Shown here piece after piece: positions 25,149-36,792 of a stretch of 64,000 bases of DNA; the first letter of the stretch is position 1; each line of letters opens with the position of its first letter. Below the pieces are notes generated by a model. The model ran no database searches and was not told where the DNA came from. It worked only from the letters and a program-made list of their open reading frames with translations. The position numbers and the translations under genes were made by a program. Source of the DNA: Hysterangium stoloniferum (Eukaryota > Basidiomycota > Agaricomycetes > Hysterangiales > Hysterangiaceae); assembly GCA_015178975.1 (NCBI GenBank), contig WHVD01000006.1, positions 868,001 to 932,000 on the forward strand, written 5' to 3'.

Positions 25149-28100
25149 ATGGTTGTCTCTGCGAGGATTGCGACAGGTCTTTCAGGGCTTCGCAACAGAA
25201 ACGCAAGGGTCACAAACAAAACACAGCTTCGTGTGGTCAGAGGCAATGTCGAAGCAGACCCTATTATTCTCGATGACGACGACGACGAGAAAAACAGAAT
25301 ACTTGCAAGTCAAGGCGTTGAGGATGAAGACGCAAACGTGAGTCTCATCATGCCTTTCTGCCCTCTGGTGGCCCGACGTGGCACACGCTCATTGGCCATC
25401 GGACTTCCAAAACCCATCCGCGGATTGCTGACACATCCGCTCCCTTCTAGGAACACCATCTTCAAGCTGCCCTGATTGCTTCGTCCCAGCGCACTTCCCA
25501 CCTTAAATCAGACGTATCTAGGGCATTTATTCCTACTCCCGATGCTGCTGGGCTCGTCAAAGAATATAATGAACTCTATCCTTCTAATCGTTACAAGGAT
25601 CCTGCCACCCACCTTCGTTTCTCAGACAGCACTGATGAAGCCTACATAGGAGGACTTGCCGGATCATACACCTATCTTCTTGATGAACGCGATCTCGAGT
25701 GGATCATGAAATATAATGCTTCCGTAAAGGGAGAAGGGACGAGCGCTAATGGAATTACAGTGAATCCCACAACCAGTCCAACACCTTCCTCGCGAAATGC
25801 GCCCCGTGCCTCTCATGGCCGAAGTGTTAAAAGTAAAGGAAAGGAGCCCGACAATACTCTCTTAAACGGGATAGACCGGCCCTCGGCCATTGATGAAGAT
25901 CACTTTGAGATTGTGATGGGTCTTCTTGAAAAATGGACCGACGAAACGGTCTCTCCGTATTTACATCTGGTAAGTTAGCACCGTTCCATGTACCAGCCAT
26001 ATTGAAGACGTGCTAAATAACCGAAGGCTCCTGAACATTTTCCTGATTTTAGGGAATACCAAACCTTCCTATCTAAGCCGCTACCCCCTTCTACATTTGC
26101 GAATTTTGAGGTTCCTGCGTATGTTCCTCCACCTGAACAGATGGTTGAGCTTGGCAAAGCAATTTATCCATGGTGGAAAGAGCGGCGGGAGGAGAGCGGT
26201 GGGCATCGCATAGTCCCTCAGCTTCATGTATATCTGCGTCTTACTCGTTGTGGAGAGAAGTGCTGATACCCTACCTTAGATACTGATTCTCGACGCTCAA
26301 GAAAAGGAAACCAGGACAGACGGTTCACCTTATACATGTTTCCGCAAACGAGAGGTCAAACCAATGCGTCGGACTCGTACAAACAATATGACACATACAG
26401 AGCGGTTGACGCGCCTTCGTGCGGAACTATTCAATGGCCTAGAACTTGCACAGATGGTACTGCAACGTGAAAAGTTCAAGCGTGATAGCACTAAGGTCGC
26501 AGCCGATGTATGGCGTGGCAGGGGAAAGCTCGCCGATTACATGAAGCAAATGAATGTGTCCGCTCCTGGGTCTGTACCACCAGCAGATGAGCTTCTGCTT
26601 TTCGACAAGGAAAAGAAACCTCGTAAGAAAGTTGAAATCGGCGCCGCCGGGTACGATATAGTGCTATAGACCTTCCACTGTCAACTAACATTCCTTTTCA
26701 GACGTATCATACTCGCAGCGAATCGCCGACCTTCTAATATTCGGGGCTTGCCCGATCCATTGGATCCACATTCTGCTCTCGCGCTCAATATTGATACAAG
26801 CCATGCTTTCGAAGAATGTCAGAAATTGCCGAGTGCAAGAACTGCTGCTATTCAACGAGAAGTTGAAAAGGAGTTGGCGAAAGCACGCAAAGAAGATGCT
26901 TTTTGGGAAGATCTTGTCGATGTTAGTGTCCACAGTTCACTCTGCATTGCGATACTGATTTGTTCTTAGATGCCTTACCAACCAATGGCGACTCCTCCGG
27001 CAGAAAAGTACTTCAGACGGGTTTCGCCTGCCGACAATGGATCTACGTCAAGCTCGCCGTTCGGTTCATCACAGCGCGATCAGAGCCTCGCCCCACCCTC
27101 GCGGTCGCAGCGGTCGTGGCGACTACGGACTGGCCGAGGGGGGCGGCTACTCTTAGATCGACGGACACACACTCCACAAATACACCGTCTTCTACAGCGT
27201 GAATGGGCTAGCCATCCACAGCGACCGGATGAGGAGGCAAAGGCACATGCCGAACGATGGGCATTTCGCGCTTGGCAGCCACGGGATACATCAATACGAT
27301 ATCGACGGTTGGAACGCGAGCCTGGGGCGGAGTACTTTCAGCATTCTAGCATCTATGGAGATCGCATAGATGATGGTCATGACTCAACTGCAGATTTCCA
27401 TGACCCCACCTTGGGATTCGAACAGAGTCTTCAAGGATGGGAGGGCCGAGGGTTGTGGGCTCGTGGTCGAATGTTTCGTGATGACGAAGGGTGGAAGCCT
27501 ACGCCTCATTTAGCTGTAGATCCCGACTCCATGGGTGTAGAGATGGCTATACGGAATGCTGCAGAACGAGAGCGCATAGTTGAGGCATGGCGTGGTCAAG
27601 CTGCTGAGGCGTCTAGTGTTGGTGGTGCTCTTGCGCTGTTTACTGACGGCGGGCCTATGGATGAGGACTGTGACATTGTGGAAGAAAAGGAAGAAGAAAC
27701 AAATGATCCTCCTGTTAACGATGTCGAGCATGGCTGGCGGGTTGAGTCACTATGGCGCTTCGATTCAGAAAATAATGATGTGGATGACCGTTTTCTCTTG
27801 GATGATTATCAAGCCAAGTATGTATAAATCCGGCTATGTTATTTATAACGAGTTTGTTGAATTTTTTCTTGTAGATATCTACGGACATCGATTACGTTAC
27901 TTGATGCTCGTGACCACGAGACAATTAAAACAGATCCGCAACTTATCGCTCCACTTCCCGTAAAGCCAAACAGGTACATGGATCACCAATTGCGTCTACA
28001 ACACTCCGCACTCCCGCAATTGTCATCGGCCAAACCTCTACCTGTCCCACCACAGCGCCAGATACCATTGTCATCTCAGACAAGCTTGGCCATAGAGCCA

Positions 28101-28733
28101 CATGTCCAATCTCGGCCTGCTTCCGATCTTGCGAACTCGCTGTTGCAGCCTGGCACTAATGAGGCTTCGTCAGGTTATACCTTGAACGGGGCGCATGTGA
28201 CAGCACCGTCTCCAAGACCAACCAGCGTTCATCCTGTTAATGGTTCACGAGTTGCCTCGGTTGGCTCCGAAGCTGGTTTGACAGCGCGATTGAATAATTT
28301 TACTCGACCGAAACAGGTGTCGAACGGCCTTCCTATGTCGCAGCCGTCTCCATCCGTCTCGAGCGCGGTACCGAGTAATCCGACCGACGCGCTGCCCAAT
28401 GGAACGCTGTCCGGTTCGCTCCATAATAAGGGTTATCCATCGATCAAGGCTGCTCTTGACCGGGCTCAGCAGGATATGCATCCGCTACATTCAACCCGCG
28501 CTTTTCAGGTTGCAAAAGGCGTCAACGGCAAAGATCATCCTGCCATGAACGTATCATTGGGTGTTGGAAACCTTCAGCTGAAGTTACCGCCTCAACGACG
28601 AATGAACGGTGAAAATGGCAATGGAAGTATTCCTTCTGAGAATTCCACATCGAAACAGTCGATGGATGTATATTCACTCCCCCAGCATCTTGCCCTTCCT
28701 CGCCTTCCATCTACAGGTACTCGAGCCACATAG
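25149..28733 (+). CDS. EPL1: Enhancer of polycomb-like protein (NuA4 complex)
   Basis: Scaffold of the NuA4/piccolo-NuA4 histone acetyltransferase, binding Esa1 and Yng2 in the nucleus. The start at 25149 gives MVVSARIATGLSGLRNRNAR, then VNKTQLRVV-type basic residues. The EPcA domain follows: FIPTPDAAGLVKEYNELYPS, DPATHLRFSDSTDEAYIGGL, YLLDERDLEWIMKYN, then DEDHFEIVMGLLEKWTDE and FREYQTFLSKPLPPSTFANF. Next are VPAYVPPPEQMVELGKAIYP, YDTYRAVDAPS-type sequence, KFKRDSTKVAADVWRGRGKL and RIILAANRRPSNIRGLPDPL. The C-terminal half is low-complexity (Arg-, Ser- and Pro-rich), ending TGTRAT. At least seven introns are present. Length near 1,000 residues fits basidiomycete Epl1. Confidence 0.92.
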
Positions 28734-29060
28734 GTGGCTTGCGCATGAACTCATATCTCGTTAAATTATTTCCCATTTTGTTCAACTCTCATCCTCATCT
28801 GTGCATTTATCCTTACATACGCCTCGTATGGGGATACTAGTTTGTTTGATACCCTTTCAAGTCTTTGCCTTTTCTCTTGCATAACTGTAGCCTTTTGTCT
28901 GAATACCGCAATATATTTCCTCCTCTCTTCGTCATAATTGCCCTCTGCAGAGGAAAAGATCCATTTAAGATCCATGATGATATAATAATATGTGATACAG
29001 CTGGAATAATGCAGAACAATGCACTAATAAAATAACGAAAAAAAAAAGTACAAACGATCA
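28734..29060. other. Convergent intergenic region
   Basis: About 330 bases between the stop of EPL1 and the probable last exon of the zinc-cluster regulator. It is A/T-rich, contains no gene and must hold the two 3' UTRs. Confidence 0.5.
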
Positions 29061-32000
29061 TTATAGCTGGTAAATGTCTTCATCGATGTTGCATTGGAGC
29101 AGCAGTGTGGGTGTCAGTGGCGCGACCATAAGAAGTTTGGCTGTCAGCTAACGCATATGTCTACGAACAATCTATTTCACATTGTGTCGCAATGATGACT
29201 GGCACTCACATTGTTGTGCGCTGTTGCGTTGCTGTCCCACACCTGAGGCGATGGCTGAGGCTCTATACGCGACGCCGCGTAGATCCTCTGTATCTCAGCA
29301 GCCTGGTCGAACGCATCGTCGTACGACACGCCGTACTGCTGCAGGCCGTTGATACACATCAGGACCTCTTCGCGACCGAATTCGGCAAGAAGTTTGCCCG
29401 CACTGTAGATGCTGAAATGCATCACGTTCGGGTCTAGACGGAGGTAGCCGCTTTGTGTGAGCAAATCGGCCTACGGTGGTGTTTTTAGTCAAAAGGGAAG
29501 GGGGAGGACGACGGCACACACTAGACCAGCTATGCGCGACGCGGCATTGAGGGCTTCCTTCTGCACTTCGACCTCGGCATTTGTGAATGGCGCAATGAGG
29601 GATGGATTAGTGGGTCCATTCCCTGTACGCTTCGCTTCATTGACCTCTCGAATTCCGTATTCTCGCAAGGCCTGATATAGAATCACCCACATAATATGGT
29701 ATGTTGCATCATGACCGCCTATTTCGTGATATTATTTCGCGTCTAAAAAGATAAACGCGGTCTATTATGCATGCATGCACTTACATGCTGCCACAGCGGC
29801 CAAAAAATCCCAATTAACCTGTGTACCTGGCACACCAACTTTCTCTAGGTGGTCTATCCGCCACGTATTGAATTCACGTATTAACGATAACAACACTGTA
29901 AATGGGATGCCTTCTGCATGCACGCACGGTCGCCAGAGTTGCCGTGACATTTCACGCGCACAACGGGCCATTGTATGCGTCGCGGCATACCAAGCCTAAG
30001 TTATCACACTGTGAGTGATAATGGAGCTCTTGGACTTCATAACAATAAACGTACAGCAAACTATATAGTGGGATCTTTGACATCTCGCCTCAGCAGCTAC
30101 CTTGCAAAAATCAAGACGCACCTCAGGCCGCCTGACTTGGGCGGAAAGCTGCTTCTCTGAATCAGGACCTTCGGCCCCCGACTGCGCTATTAGTGCATCA
30201 TCTGGCGTGTAAAAGTCAATATCGTAATCATTGTCCTCCCTGCACGGAACGACGGTTAGTTGCCAGATCGAGGTCCGGGAGTTGCCAACCCTGTAGGAAT
30301 GTAGATGCGCACAGGACTGGTTTCCGACGGAAAAAGAGAGATGAGAACGCATCAGCGAGACAGGCGATCCACCATGCGTATGTTAGACCATGCCTTTGCT
30401 CTGGCTCGACTAGTGAACGGTCTGCTGAACGCTTATTAATCTGCATTTCGCAGGAGGTGAGTTCCACGGCGTGGAGAGGACGTAAACAATTAGACTTGCT
30501 TGCAAGTGTAGCAAATGTCGTAGAGCACAATTTAACCAAAAACTACGGTATCCTGTATAGGTTCAAGCATAAAATCAATAGAAGGATCAGAATTCAACAG
30601 ACGCCAGCCAAACTAACCATCAGGATCATTTACATGATCTGTAGCAGGTCGAATAATTCAGATTCAAACGATTGACCCAATAGGATTGAAAATACTTACG
30701 ACTGTGCAATCCATCGAGTAATAAACATGCTACCACATTATCTGGTGTGGGAAACGTATGTGCTTTCTCTGCCTCGGCAATCTCCCAGGCTTTTTTAATT
30801 AAAGATCTAGCCAGGCGGCTGCGCTGTGTTCCCGATACATCTGCGGCCCGATCCTCTACAATTAGGGGGTGTTCCGAAAACTTCGCCCCCCAAGCTAATA
30901 CAGCGGCAAGGATGGAAGGGGACACAACGGATTGCTGGGGAAGAGCGGACGGGGACGTAGCTTCGGGTGGTGCCTGAGACAAAGGAGGAAGCGATGCAAG
31001 GAGTTGGGACCGGAAGCGGGAAGGCACGAGGAGGGCATTTCGGGTGTGGCATATTTCAAAATATACTTCAACCAAATCTAGTGCAAATCTGAGGAGAAGT
31101 GATCGACAAAATAAATTTGTTCAGTATGACATAGAGAATATAGACATAAATGATATCTTACTCTCTTCGAAATGCGGGGTCTTGTAATTTGACGCCGACC
31201 TCACCCCAATCGTCGAGACGGACGTGATGGCGTTCTTGATAATCTGGCAGCGCCTTATAGCCTCTAAGTGACTCTGGGTATAAATGAGAAGGTGGCTCCG
31301 GAGAGAAGAGGTAAGTCAATAAGCGAGCTGTCGGTGTTTCTGGGTATGTAGGCGGAGAGGAAGGAAGGGGAGGGGTAATAAAAGATTGGACGGTATCGAG
31401 AGGTTGCGATAGTGTCCTTGATGGCAGTGCATTAAAAGTACTTGAATAGAAGGCTGTTAAATTCCCTGGTTGCTGGGCATCCGCTGATGCGTAACCTGTT
31501 TGGACTGGAGCTGACGCATTGGATCTAAAAGATGGAAGAGTTAATTTCAGGGTGTCTTCATCGTGATTAGAGCGTGGACGCACAGATTAGCAAAATTTGA
31601 TGATGGTTGCACGGGAGTCGGGCTAAATTTACTAGTATGGATCCATGAGCGGCTGTGAAAATGTACAGCGCAGGAGAAAGAGAGAATATAAAGAAAAGAA
31701 CGACTAGAAAGGCGAGCTGAGGGAGAGTAGCACGTACGTTGAATCGGACGTACGTCGCCTGACACTACCCTGTCTCTTCTTTTCGCTGGTTTCACGCTGA
31801 ACAAGAAATGTACATGGGTAATTTTTAGTTTGACAGTGCTATCAATCGATAAGAGATTGGTAGGACAAGACCAGCCATGCTTTATACCTGACACTAGCCA
31901 AATGAACAGCAGTTTCAGTCCCGAGAATTGCCCGCGCAATGAATTACGGACCTTCTCCTGATTAGGTAGCATGACACATTTAACTTTGCGCGTCCTGGAC

Positions 32001-32121
32001 GGGCAACGCGTGCTGAATAAGTTATGTGCATGTGAGGTGGTGAGTTTGGTTACCTGCAGGCATCACAGGCGATATTCTGCTTTCTAGGCGCAGCTTGAAG
32101 GACAGTTTGTTCGCCTTGCAT
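29061..32121 (-). CDS. Zn2Cys6 fungal transcription factor
   Basis: Nuclear regulator of unknown target. The start at 32121 opens MQGEQTVLQAAPRKQNIACD followed by ACR. A GTAACC donor then leads to acceptor CCGTCCAG and exon TRKVKCVMLPNQEK, giving the first half of a CxxCxxxKxxC binuclear zinc cluster. The second cysteine half is split by introns and I could not place it. RETSEKKRQGSVRRRTSDS continues the usual linker. The regulatory domain includes VEVYFEICHTRNALLVPSRF, ILAAVLAWGAKFSEHPLI, LIKKAWEIAEAEKAHTFPTP, DNVVACLLLDGLHS, YDIDFYTPDD, VPGTQVNWDFLAAVAACKC and RLDPNVMHFSIYSAGKLLAE. A GTGAGT donor at about 29206 suggests a last exon ending NIDEDIYQL (stop 29061-29063). Without that splice it would end at 29177. 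About ten introns. Confidence 0.82.
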
Positions 32122-32668
32122 CGGATGCCGGTGTTTGAAATTAGAAAGGGGAAGATAAAGACAATATGGTGCGAGGGGGTATGAGTCCTTCAGTATGGGA
32201 GGCTGGGGAAAGGGTTAGGGAGTGGGGAAATGAGGATCTAACGGGATGCTCTATGGTTATGGTTAGCGCCGGACTACTGCAAGAGACCCGATTCGATGGC
32301 TCGGTGCCGCGAGAGTGTGGGTTCAAATACTTATCCAGTGGTCGCCCTCTTCGGGAGTTACATAAGTTAATTTAATCGTCGGCTTAACCATCTTTGACCC
32401 GAATACTTAGAAGTCCCGTATATGAAGCAGTTTATCCCCAGAATGGCAAAGTTGACTTTTGAGTCCGTCAACGATGCCATACCAAAACATATATATCAGG
32501 ATTCAGGAATATATTTGACCCTCTTGCATGAGTCATGTATAGCTTTAGTACACAAACTCTATGCGAGTCATGACCCTCGTCAGAGTCTTCGTTTTCCGAG
32601 TGACATCATGATCAGTCGAGCGGAGCGAGCCGAATCATCGGCGTGACACTTTTTCTTTCACCCCCAAC
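32122..32668. promoter_or_regulatory. Divergent promoter region (zinc-cluster gene / TOM22)
   Basis: About 550 bases between divergent starts. Part of it (32244-32337) faintly resembles a type II tRNA, but pairing fails (see rejected list). The short plus-strand frame 32422-32646 has no recognisable domain. No other gene is seen. Confidence 0.4.
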
Positions 32669-33174
32669 ATGGTCAAAGTCGAAATTGTGGACGAGAAGGA
32701 GGCGACTCCCAACTCCCCTTATGCCTCGTCGTCGTCGTCCAGGACGGCTTCAACGGCGTCTTTATCATCCATATCATCCGACGTCCCCGAGAACGAGTCA
32801 ATTATTGACCGCATCGCTGCACTGGTTGACATTGTACCACCCACAACACGGCAATCCATCTCTTCTAAAATATCAAAGACGACTTCATTCGTCTTTTCAA
32901 CTGGGAAATTCCTTGGGAATGTTGCATGGGTAGTCAGCACATCCGCATTAATTGTTGCACTGCCATTGGTGCTCATCTTGGATGACGAGGGCAGATATGC
33001 CCAACAAGAAGCAGAGGAGTTGGCCCGACAGCAGGGACGGCAAGGGGTGAGCTATTCAGTCTTTCGTTGAGACCTATGCTAGAGTCATTTTTTCAGATGA
33101 CGGGTTCAGGTAGTGCAAGCCCTATAGATCCGAATCAACCCCGGCCACAGGGCATTGTCCCTCCGGGTTTCTAA
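32669..33174 (+). CDS. TOM22: Mitochondrial import receptor subunit Tom22
   Basis: Central receptor and organiser of the TOM complex in the mitochondrial outer membrane. The product is about 158 residues. The acidic/Ser-rich cytosolic N-terminus begins MVKVEIVDEKEATPNSPYAS. The conserved block SIIDRIAALVDIVPPTTRQS and KTTSFVFSTGKFLGNVAW follow, then the single membrane span WVVSTSALIVALPLVLIL and an intermembrane tail (DDEGRYAQQEAEELARQQGR). One intron (GTGAGC..TTTCAG) joins QG to MTGSGSASPIDPNQPRPQGI followed by VPPGF, stop 33172-33174. Length, topology and the pre-TM block match the fungal family. Confidence 0.92.
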
Positions 33175-33835
33175 AACGTCGCCTTGACATATTAATAGAC
33201 ATATTTGTTATGGCTTTGACATTTCCCGCCTCGTTGTATTTCTTACCCCCTGGAACAAGAATTATATCCCTTTCTTTGCGTGGAGATTGGGGTATACGAG
33301 GGAATTGAACGTCAGGAAGATCACGACGCTGTAGGGTTACTGGTATTAAATTGTATTAAACATTTATCGTCCGATGCGTACTAGACGACCTAAAAAATAC
33401 CAAATTCCCACTTGTGTCCGTGCTGTCTCTTTTCGATAATATAAAATGACCTCGGCACAGTTGAGCAAACGTGAAAAAGGTACAATCCATCCTAGAACAT
33501 TGCACATAGAATTGCGGTTGATCTGATCCCTTATGATAATCAGCGTTTGCCTTCAAAAGCCTACCAACCAACTCCTTTGCATCATTGCCAGTGCTTCTGC
33601 AGGATTCATCGGCGCTAGTACTTTAAAGGTGCCCTTTTTTTTTTATAAGTGTAAAATATTGTAGCCATGTCTATGCATCCTGTCTATACCCGCGAATTCA
33701 CGGCTTCAAACCATGTACATGAATTGCAGACATCAGGAACCAACAACAGCATCCTTCTTCAGATGCAATGCCCCGAGTATTGCGGAAAGAAATAACTCGT
33801 CAAGATGGGACACAGGGTATACCAGGATGTAATCG
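33175..33835. other. Convergent intergenic region, possible gene remnant
   Basis: About 660 bases between TOM22 and FCF2 stops. On the minus strand a frame from about 33610 down to 33356 (about 85 codons without an upstream start) contains GSDQPQFYVQCSRMDCTFFT, a pattern a little like a GRF zinc knuckle (FYxC..CxFF). It could be a gene relic or chance, and no flanking exons were found. Confidence 0.3.
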
Positions 33836-34886
33836 CTACCATCTTCCCCGTCTTGCAGCCATTTTCCTCGCTAATGTTCCGCGTCCTCGCTCTCCGCGAA
33901 CTCCTTGAAGATCCAAGAACTTCTTCTTTGCGTACCGTTTTGCTTCAGCGTCATCGACAAGTTCATCGACAATTGTCCGTTTCCTCTGGGTTTTAGGAAG
34001 GTTATCACCACTAGCCGTTCCAAATGGCGTTGACGACGCTATAATGGTCCCAACCTATCACGGTATATTCAAAATGTTCTGGCTTGTGCTCGATATTGAA
34101 CTTACTGCGAAATATTTTGGTAAACCCTTGATTCCCTTTCCTTCTCCTTCTTCCTTGCGATAAAATCGCTTGGGATCCAGCGCATTTCTCAGCCGCAAAG
34201 CTTCTACTTCGCGGTAGAGCTTAGGCAGATCTCCCGGTGCAGGTGCAGGCAAATCAAACCAGTCCGGACCTGCGGTCGCTTTTTTTTGCTGGAATACAAC
34301 CCATATTAAATTTTATATCCTTATTAACAATCAAGATTCATTTACCTCTTTTAATTGGCGTTTTGTGAGCGGCTGCTTGCCCTTGCCTAATTCGGGTGGA
34401 GCAGGGGGTGCGGATGGCTCATCTGGAGCGGACAACTCAATCCCCTCGACAGCAACATCACGAACTAAACTGCCCGGTTCCGTACGAGAGCTCCCGAATT
34501 TAAAATATGGCCGTGGCATAGATGGACCAGGATCCAATGTAGGAAGAGGGCTGCAAACGTCACTAATTGCTCCTCTTCCAAAGAATGGAGGCTTACCGTT
34601 GGTCAGACTCTCCAATTAAAATAATTTCATTCTCCTCTAAGGGCTCTGATTCAGTAGTCTTCCGGTCTCTCCCCTTTCTGCTGACTATATTCGCCTTAGC
34701 CTTGACAAGAAGAGACTCGAGGTATTCCGGCGTGATTTCTTCAGAGTCACCCCTGCTGTTCGAATCAGATTCATCAGATGTGGATGTGTCAGAAGACTGG
34801 TCGCTGAAGTTTTTTTCTGGGATATCTTCTTCCTCCTCTAAACGATTCACCGCCTTGCCTTTTCCTTTTGTGCTGCTCGAGGCCAT
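33836..34886 (-). CDS. FCF2: rRNA-processing protein Fcf2 (TDIF2/DNTTIP2 C-terminal family)
   Basis: Nucleolar factor needed for early pre-rRNA cleavages in 18S maturation. The start at 34886 (MASSSTKGKGKAVN) opens an acidic, Ser/Asp/Glu-rich N-terminus, with TPEYLESLLVKAKANIVSRK. After introns come FKFGSSRTEPGSLVRDVAVE and PLTKRQLKE. The Fcf2 domain follows: GPDWFDLPAPAPGDLPKLYR, LRLRNALDPKRFYRKEE, LPKYFA|IGTIIASSTPF, KTQRKRTIVDELVDDAEAKR, YAKKKFLDLQ. It ends with the Arg/Gly tail ARKMAARRGRW, stop 33836-33838. Together with UTP3 this window carries two SSU-processome genes, but they are about 9 kb apart and not linked functionally by arrangement. Confidence 0.92.
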
Positions 34887-35381
34887 TTTGGAGTCGTGAC
34901 CAATCACGCCGTCACAGACTTGACCACATTTACATTTTGCTTTGCCGCACTTATGTATCAATCCCATAGGACGGTCCTCATCGCGTTTTATTGATTACTT
35001 TCAAAACTTAGAAGTTGAGAATACTACAAGCACTCGAAGTTTGCATAGAGTGGTACTGCCAATGGATGTAAAAATATTCAACGTGGTACATTCCATAATT
35101 GATTATTTATGTGAAGTTTGGTACCCCAGGTCTATATCTGTTAAATAAGGTGTGTATATCATTTTGAGGCTTTCACTTGATGTCGAATCACATCGTTCTA
35201 TCAGTTACCGAAAGTCTCATGGAAGAACCACGTTTTTTTCATTCTTCGATACGGACTACAAAAGAGGCAAGTTTCATGTTTCGACCTAAACCGGTTTGGT
35301 TTGGACAAAGATTGATATTAGCATTGGCTAAAGAAGAATCCTCTTAGCTGACCTTTGTACTAAATATTATTCTTCCCTACC
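34887..35381. other. Intergenic, no gene seen
   Basis: About 500 bases between the FCF2 start and a plus-strand frame at 35382. It should hold the FCF2 promoter. A Cys-rich reading (HKCGKAKCKCGQVCDG) lies in frame just upstream of the FCF2 ATG but is probably 5' UTR. Confidence 0.4.
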
Positions 35382-36469
35382 ATGAAATCCCCAGAGAAAC
35401 ATTCGGCCACAACGTCGACAAACTCCCGGCTCGCTCGTCGTAACGGCGGCAGAAGTTATCTGCTTTGGTTAAGATTACGACTGATTCCGGTTCATTTGGG
35501 AGTCAGGTATACCAATTATTGGAGTTCCCACACAGTCCTCTCAGAAAGCTTTAAAGTACTGATGCCCTCCTTCCAATTGAGTGAGTCAAATCTGCCGGCC
35601 ACCTTTTGCTTCAAGCTGACGGATGCCTTTAGCAATGTCGGAAGGTTAACAGACGCTAGACACGGGATCTCGGGGGTGATATACACCGGCCGCGTAGGCG
35701 CTTGCTGCAGGGATGCATGCACGTTGTTTTCCCCCCGTGTCCGTAACATATCTATCCACAGCACCAGTAGTCCTTGCGTTTAGCCAGCCACTTTTCACTC
35801 GTCCCGAAGAAGTCGTCGTTAGCATTGTCTCTCACATCGAGGAGCGTCGTGATCTCCTGAGTTTGGCACTGACATCAAAGGTTTTCCACCACATAATCAT
35901 TCCATCATTTCTTGACGTTATCCACATTCGGTGCGACCCTCGACGAATCGAACTATGGCAATGGATTGCTTCCAAACCTCATCTCGTTGCGAGAACTCGG
36001 ACACTCAAATTAATTGACAAATTGGTTGAGAAGCACTGGGGCACCTGTAAAGCTGTGTCACGCTGTAACGCTATTACATCCTGGAAAGCTATTAAATTAA
36101 AGCTATTATACACCTTTCTCACCACAAGATTTTGGTCGACTCCGTGAACTAGGGGTCAACGAGGACACCTTTTTGGGCGGCTGGTCTTCAGTTTGTCGCA
36201 ACAGGAAACCCTATATTCTTGGACAACGGGTGCCAATTAAGTTTTTAGGCCCTCCGCTGGATGTCTGGAAGACCTTCGGCAATACATTCACCACTCTACC
36301 TGAAAAATTACTTGAAGCTGTTACATATGACGCGCGCAACTTTGGCAAGTCGAACATAGTGGAAATGACTGTGAAGGAGTTCAAGGCAAAGATTGTCTGT
36401 GCCAGGCAAAGTTCAAGCAGCATATTTCATATGGGATGTCCAGTTCATGAGTGCTTTCACTGTCGTTAA
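35382..36469 (+). CDS. F-box-like protein, structure uncertain, possibly decaying
   Basis: The central exon (about 35775-36060) has an F-box-like helix pattern typical of Agaricomycete F-box proteins: RPEEVVVSIVSHIEERRDLL, then SLALTSKVFHHIIIPSFLDV and IHIRCDPRRIELWQWIASKP followed by HLVARTRTLKL. Downstream, a different frame gives FSPQDFGRLRELGVNEDTFL, then GGWSSVCRNRKP and KFLGPPLDVWKTFGN. The 5' frame beginning MKSPEKHSATTSTNSRLARR at 35382 may be its first exon or unrelated. The leucine-rich middle usual in these proteins seems short, so this may be a truncated or degrading member. F-box proteins act as substrate adaptors of SCF ubiquitin ligases; no substrate can be inferred. Confidence 0.45.
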
Positions 36470-36792
36470 GGAGTGTATGATGCAGAGGCAATGTTTGTGG
36501 CGGGGTATTTCCGGCGAGATATGGGACTTCTACAACTGAATTGTGAAAATTCATTTGAGCTTGCACAAAGTAAAATTCAATAAACGAAAGCATAATATTG
36601 TAATCAGCCAAGTATATCTTTATGGATACCATAGATTTGTGTTAACAGAAGGCGAGATGTATCATAACACGGACATATATAACGAAGTGAATTTGGTTCT
36701 TATTCCATGAAGCGGAAATTGGAGACAGACTTCCTTCTTGGAAAACGATTACACGGTACTAAATCTTCCATCTGTAGGCATAGAAGCTCAGA
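36470..36792. other. Convergent intergenic region
   Basis: About 320 bases between two F-box-type genes facing each other. Nothing recognisable is present. Confidence 0.45.

Noticed and set aside
22547..28733. UTP3 and EPL1 considered as a co-regulated operon-like pair
   Set aside because: Same orientation and 196-base spacing are ordinary for a compact fungal genome; no evidence of a shared transcript.
32244..32337. tRNA-Leu/Ser-like sequence (GGTTAGCGCCGGACT, variable-arm-like CTCGGTGCCGCGAG, box-B-like GGGTTCAAAT)
   Set aside because: The T-stem and most of the acceptor stem do not pair and the anticodon stem lacks a partner, so it is at best a decayed tRNA or SINE relic.
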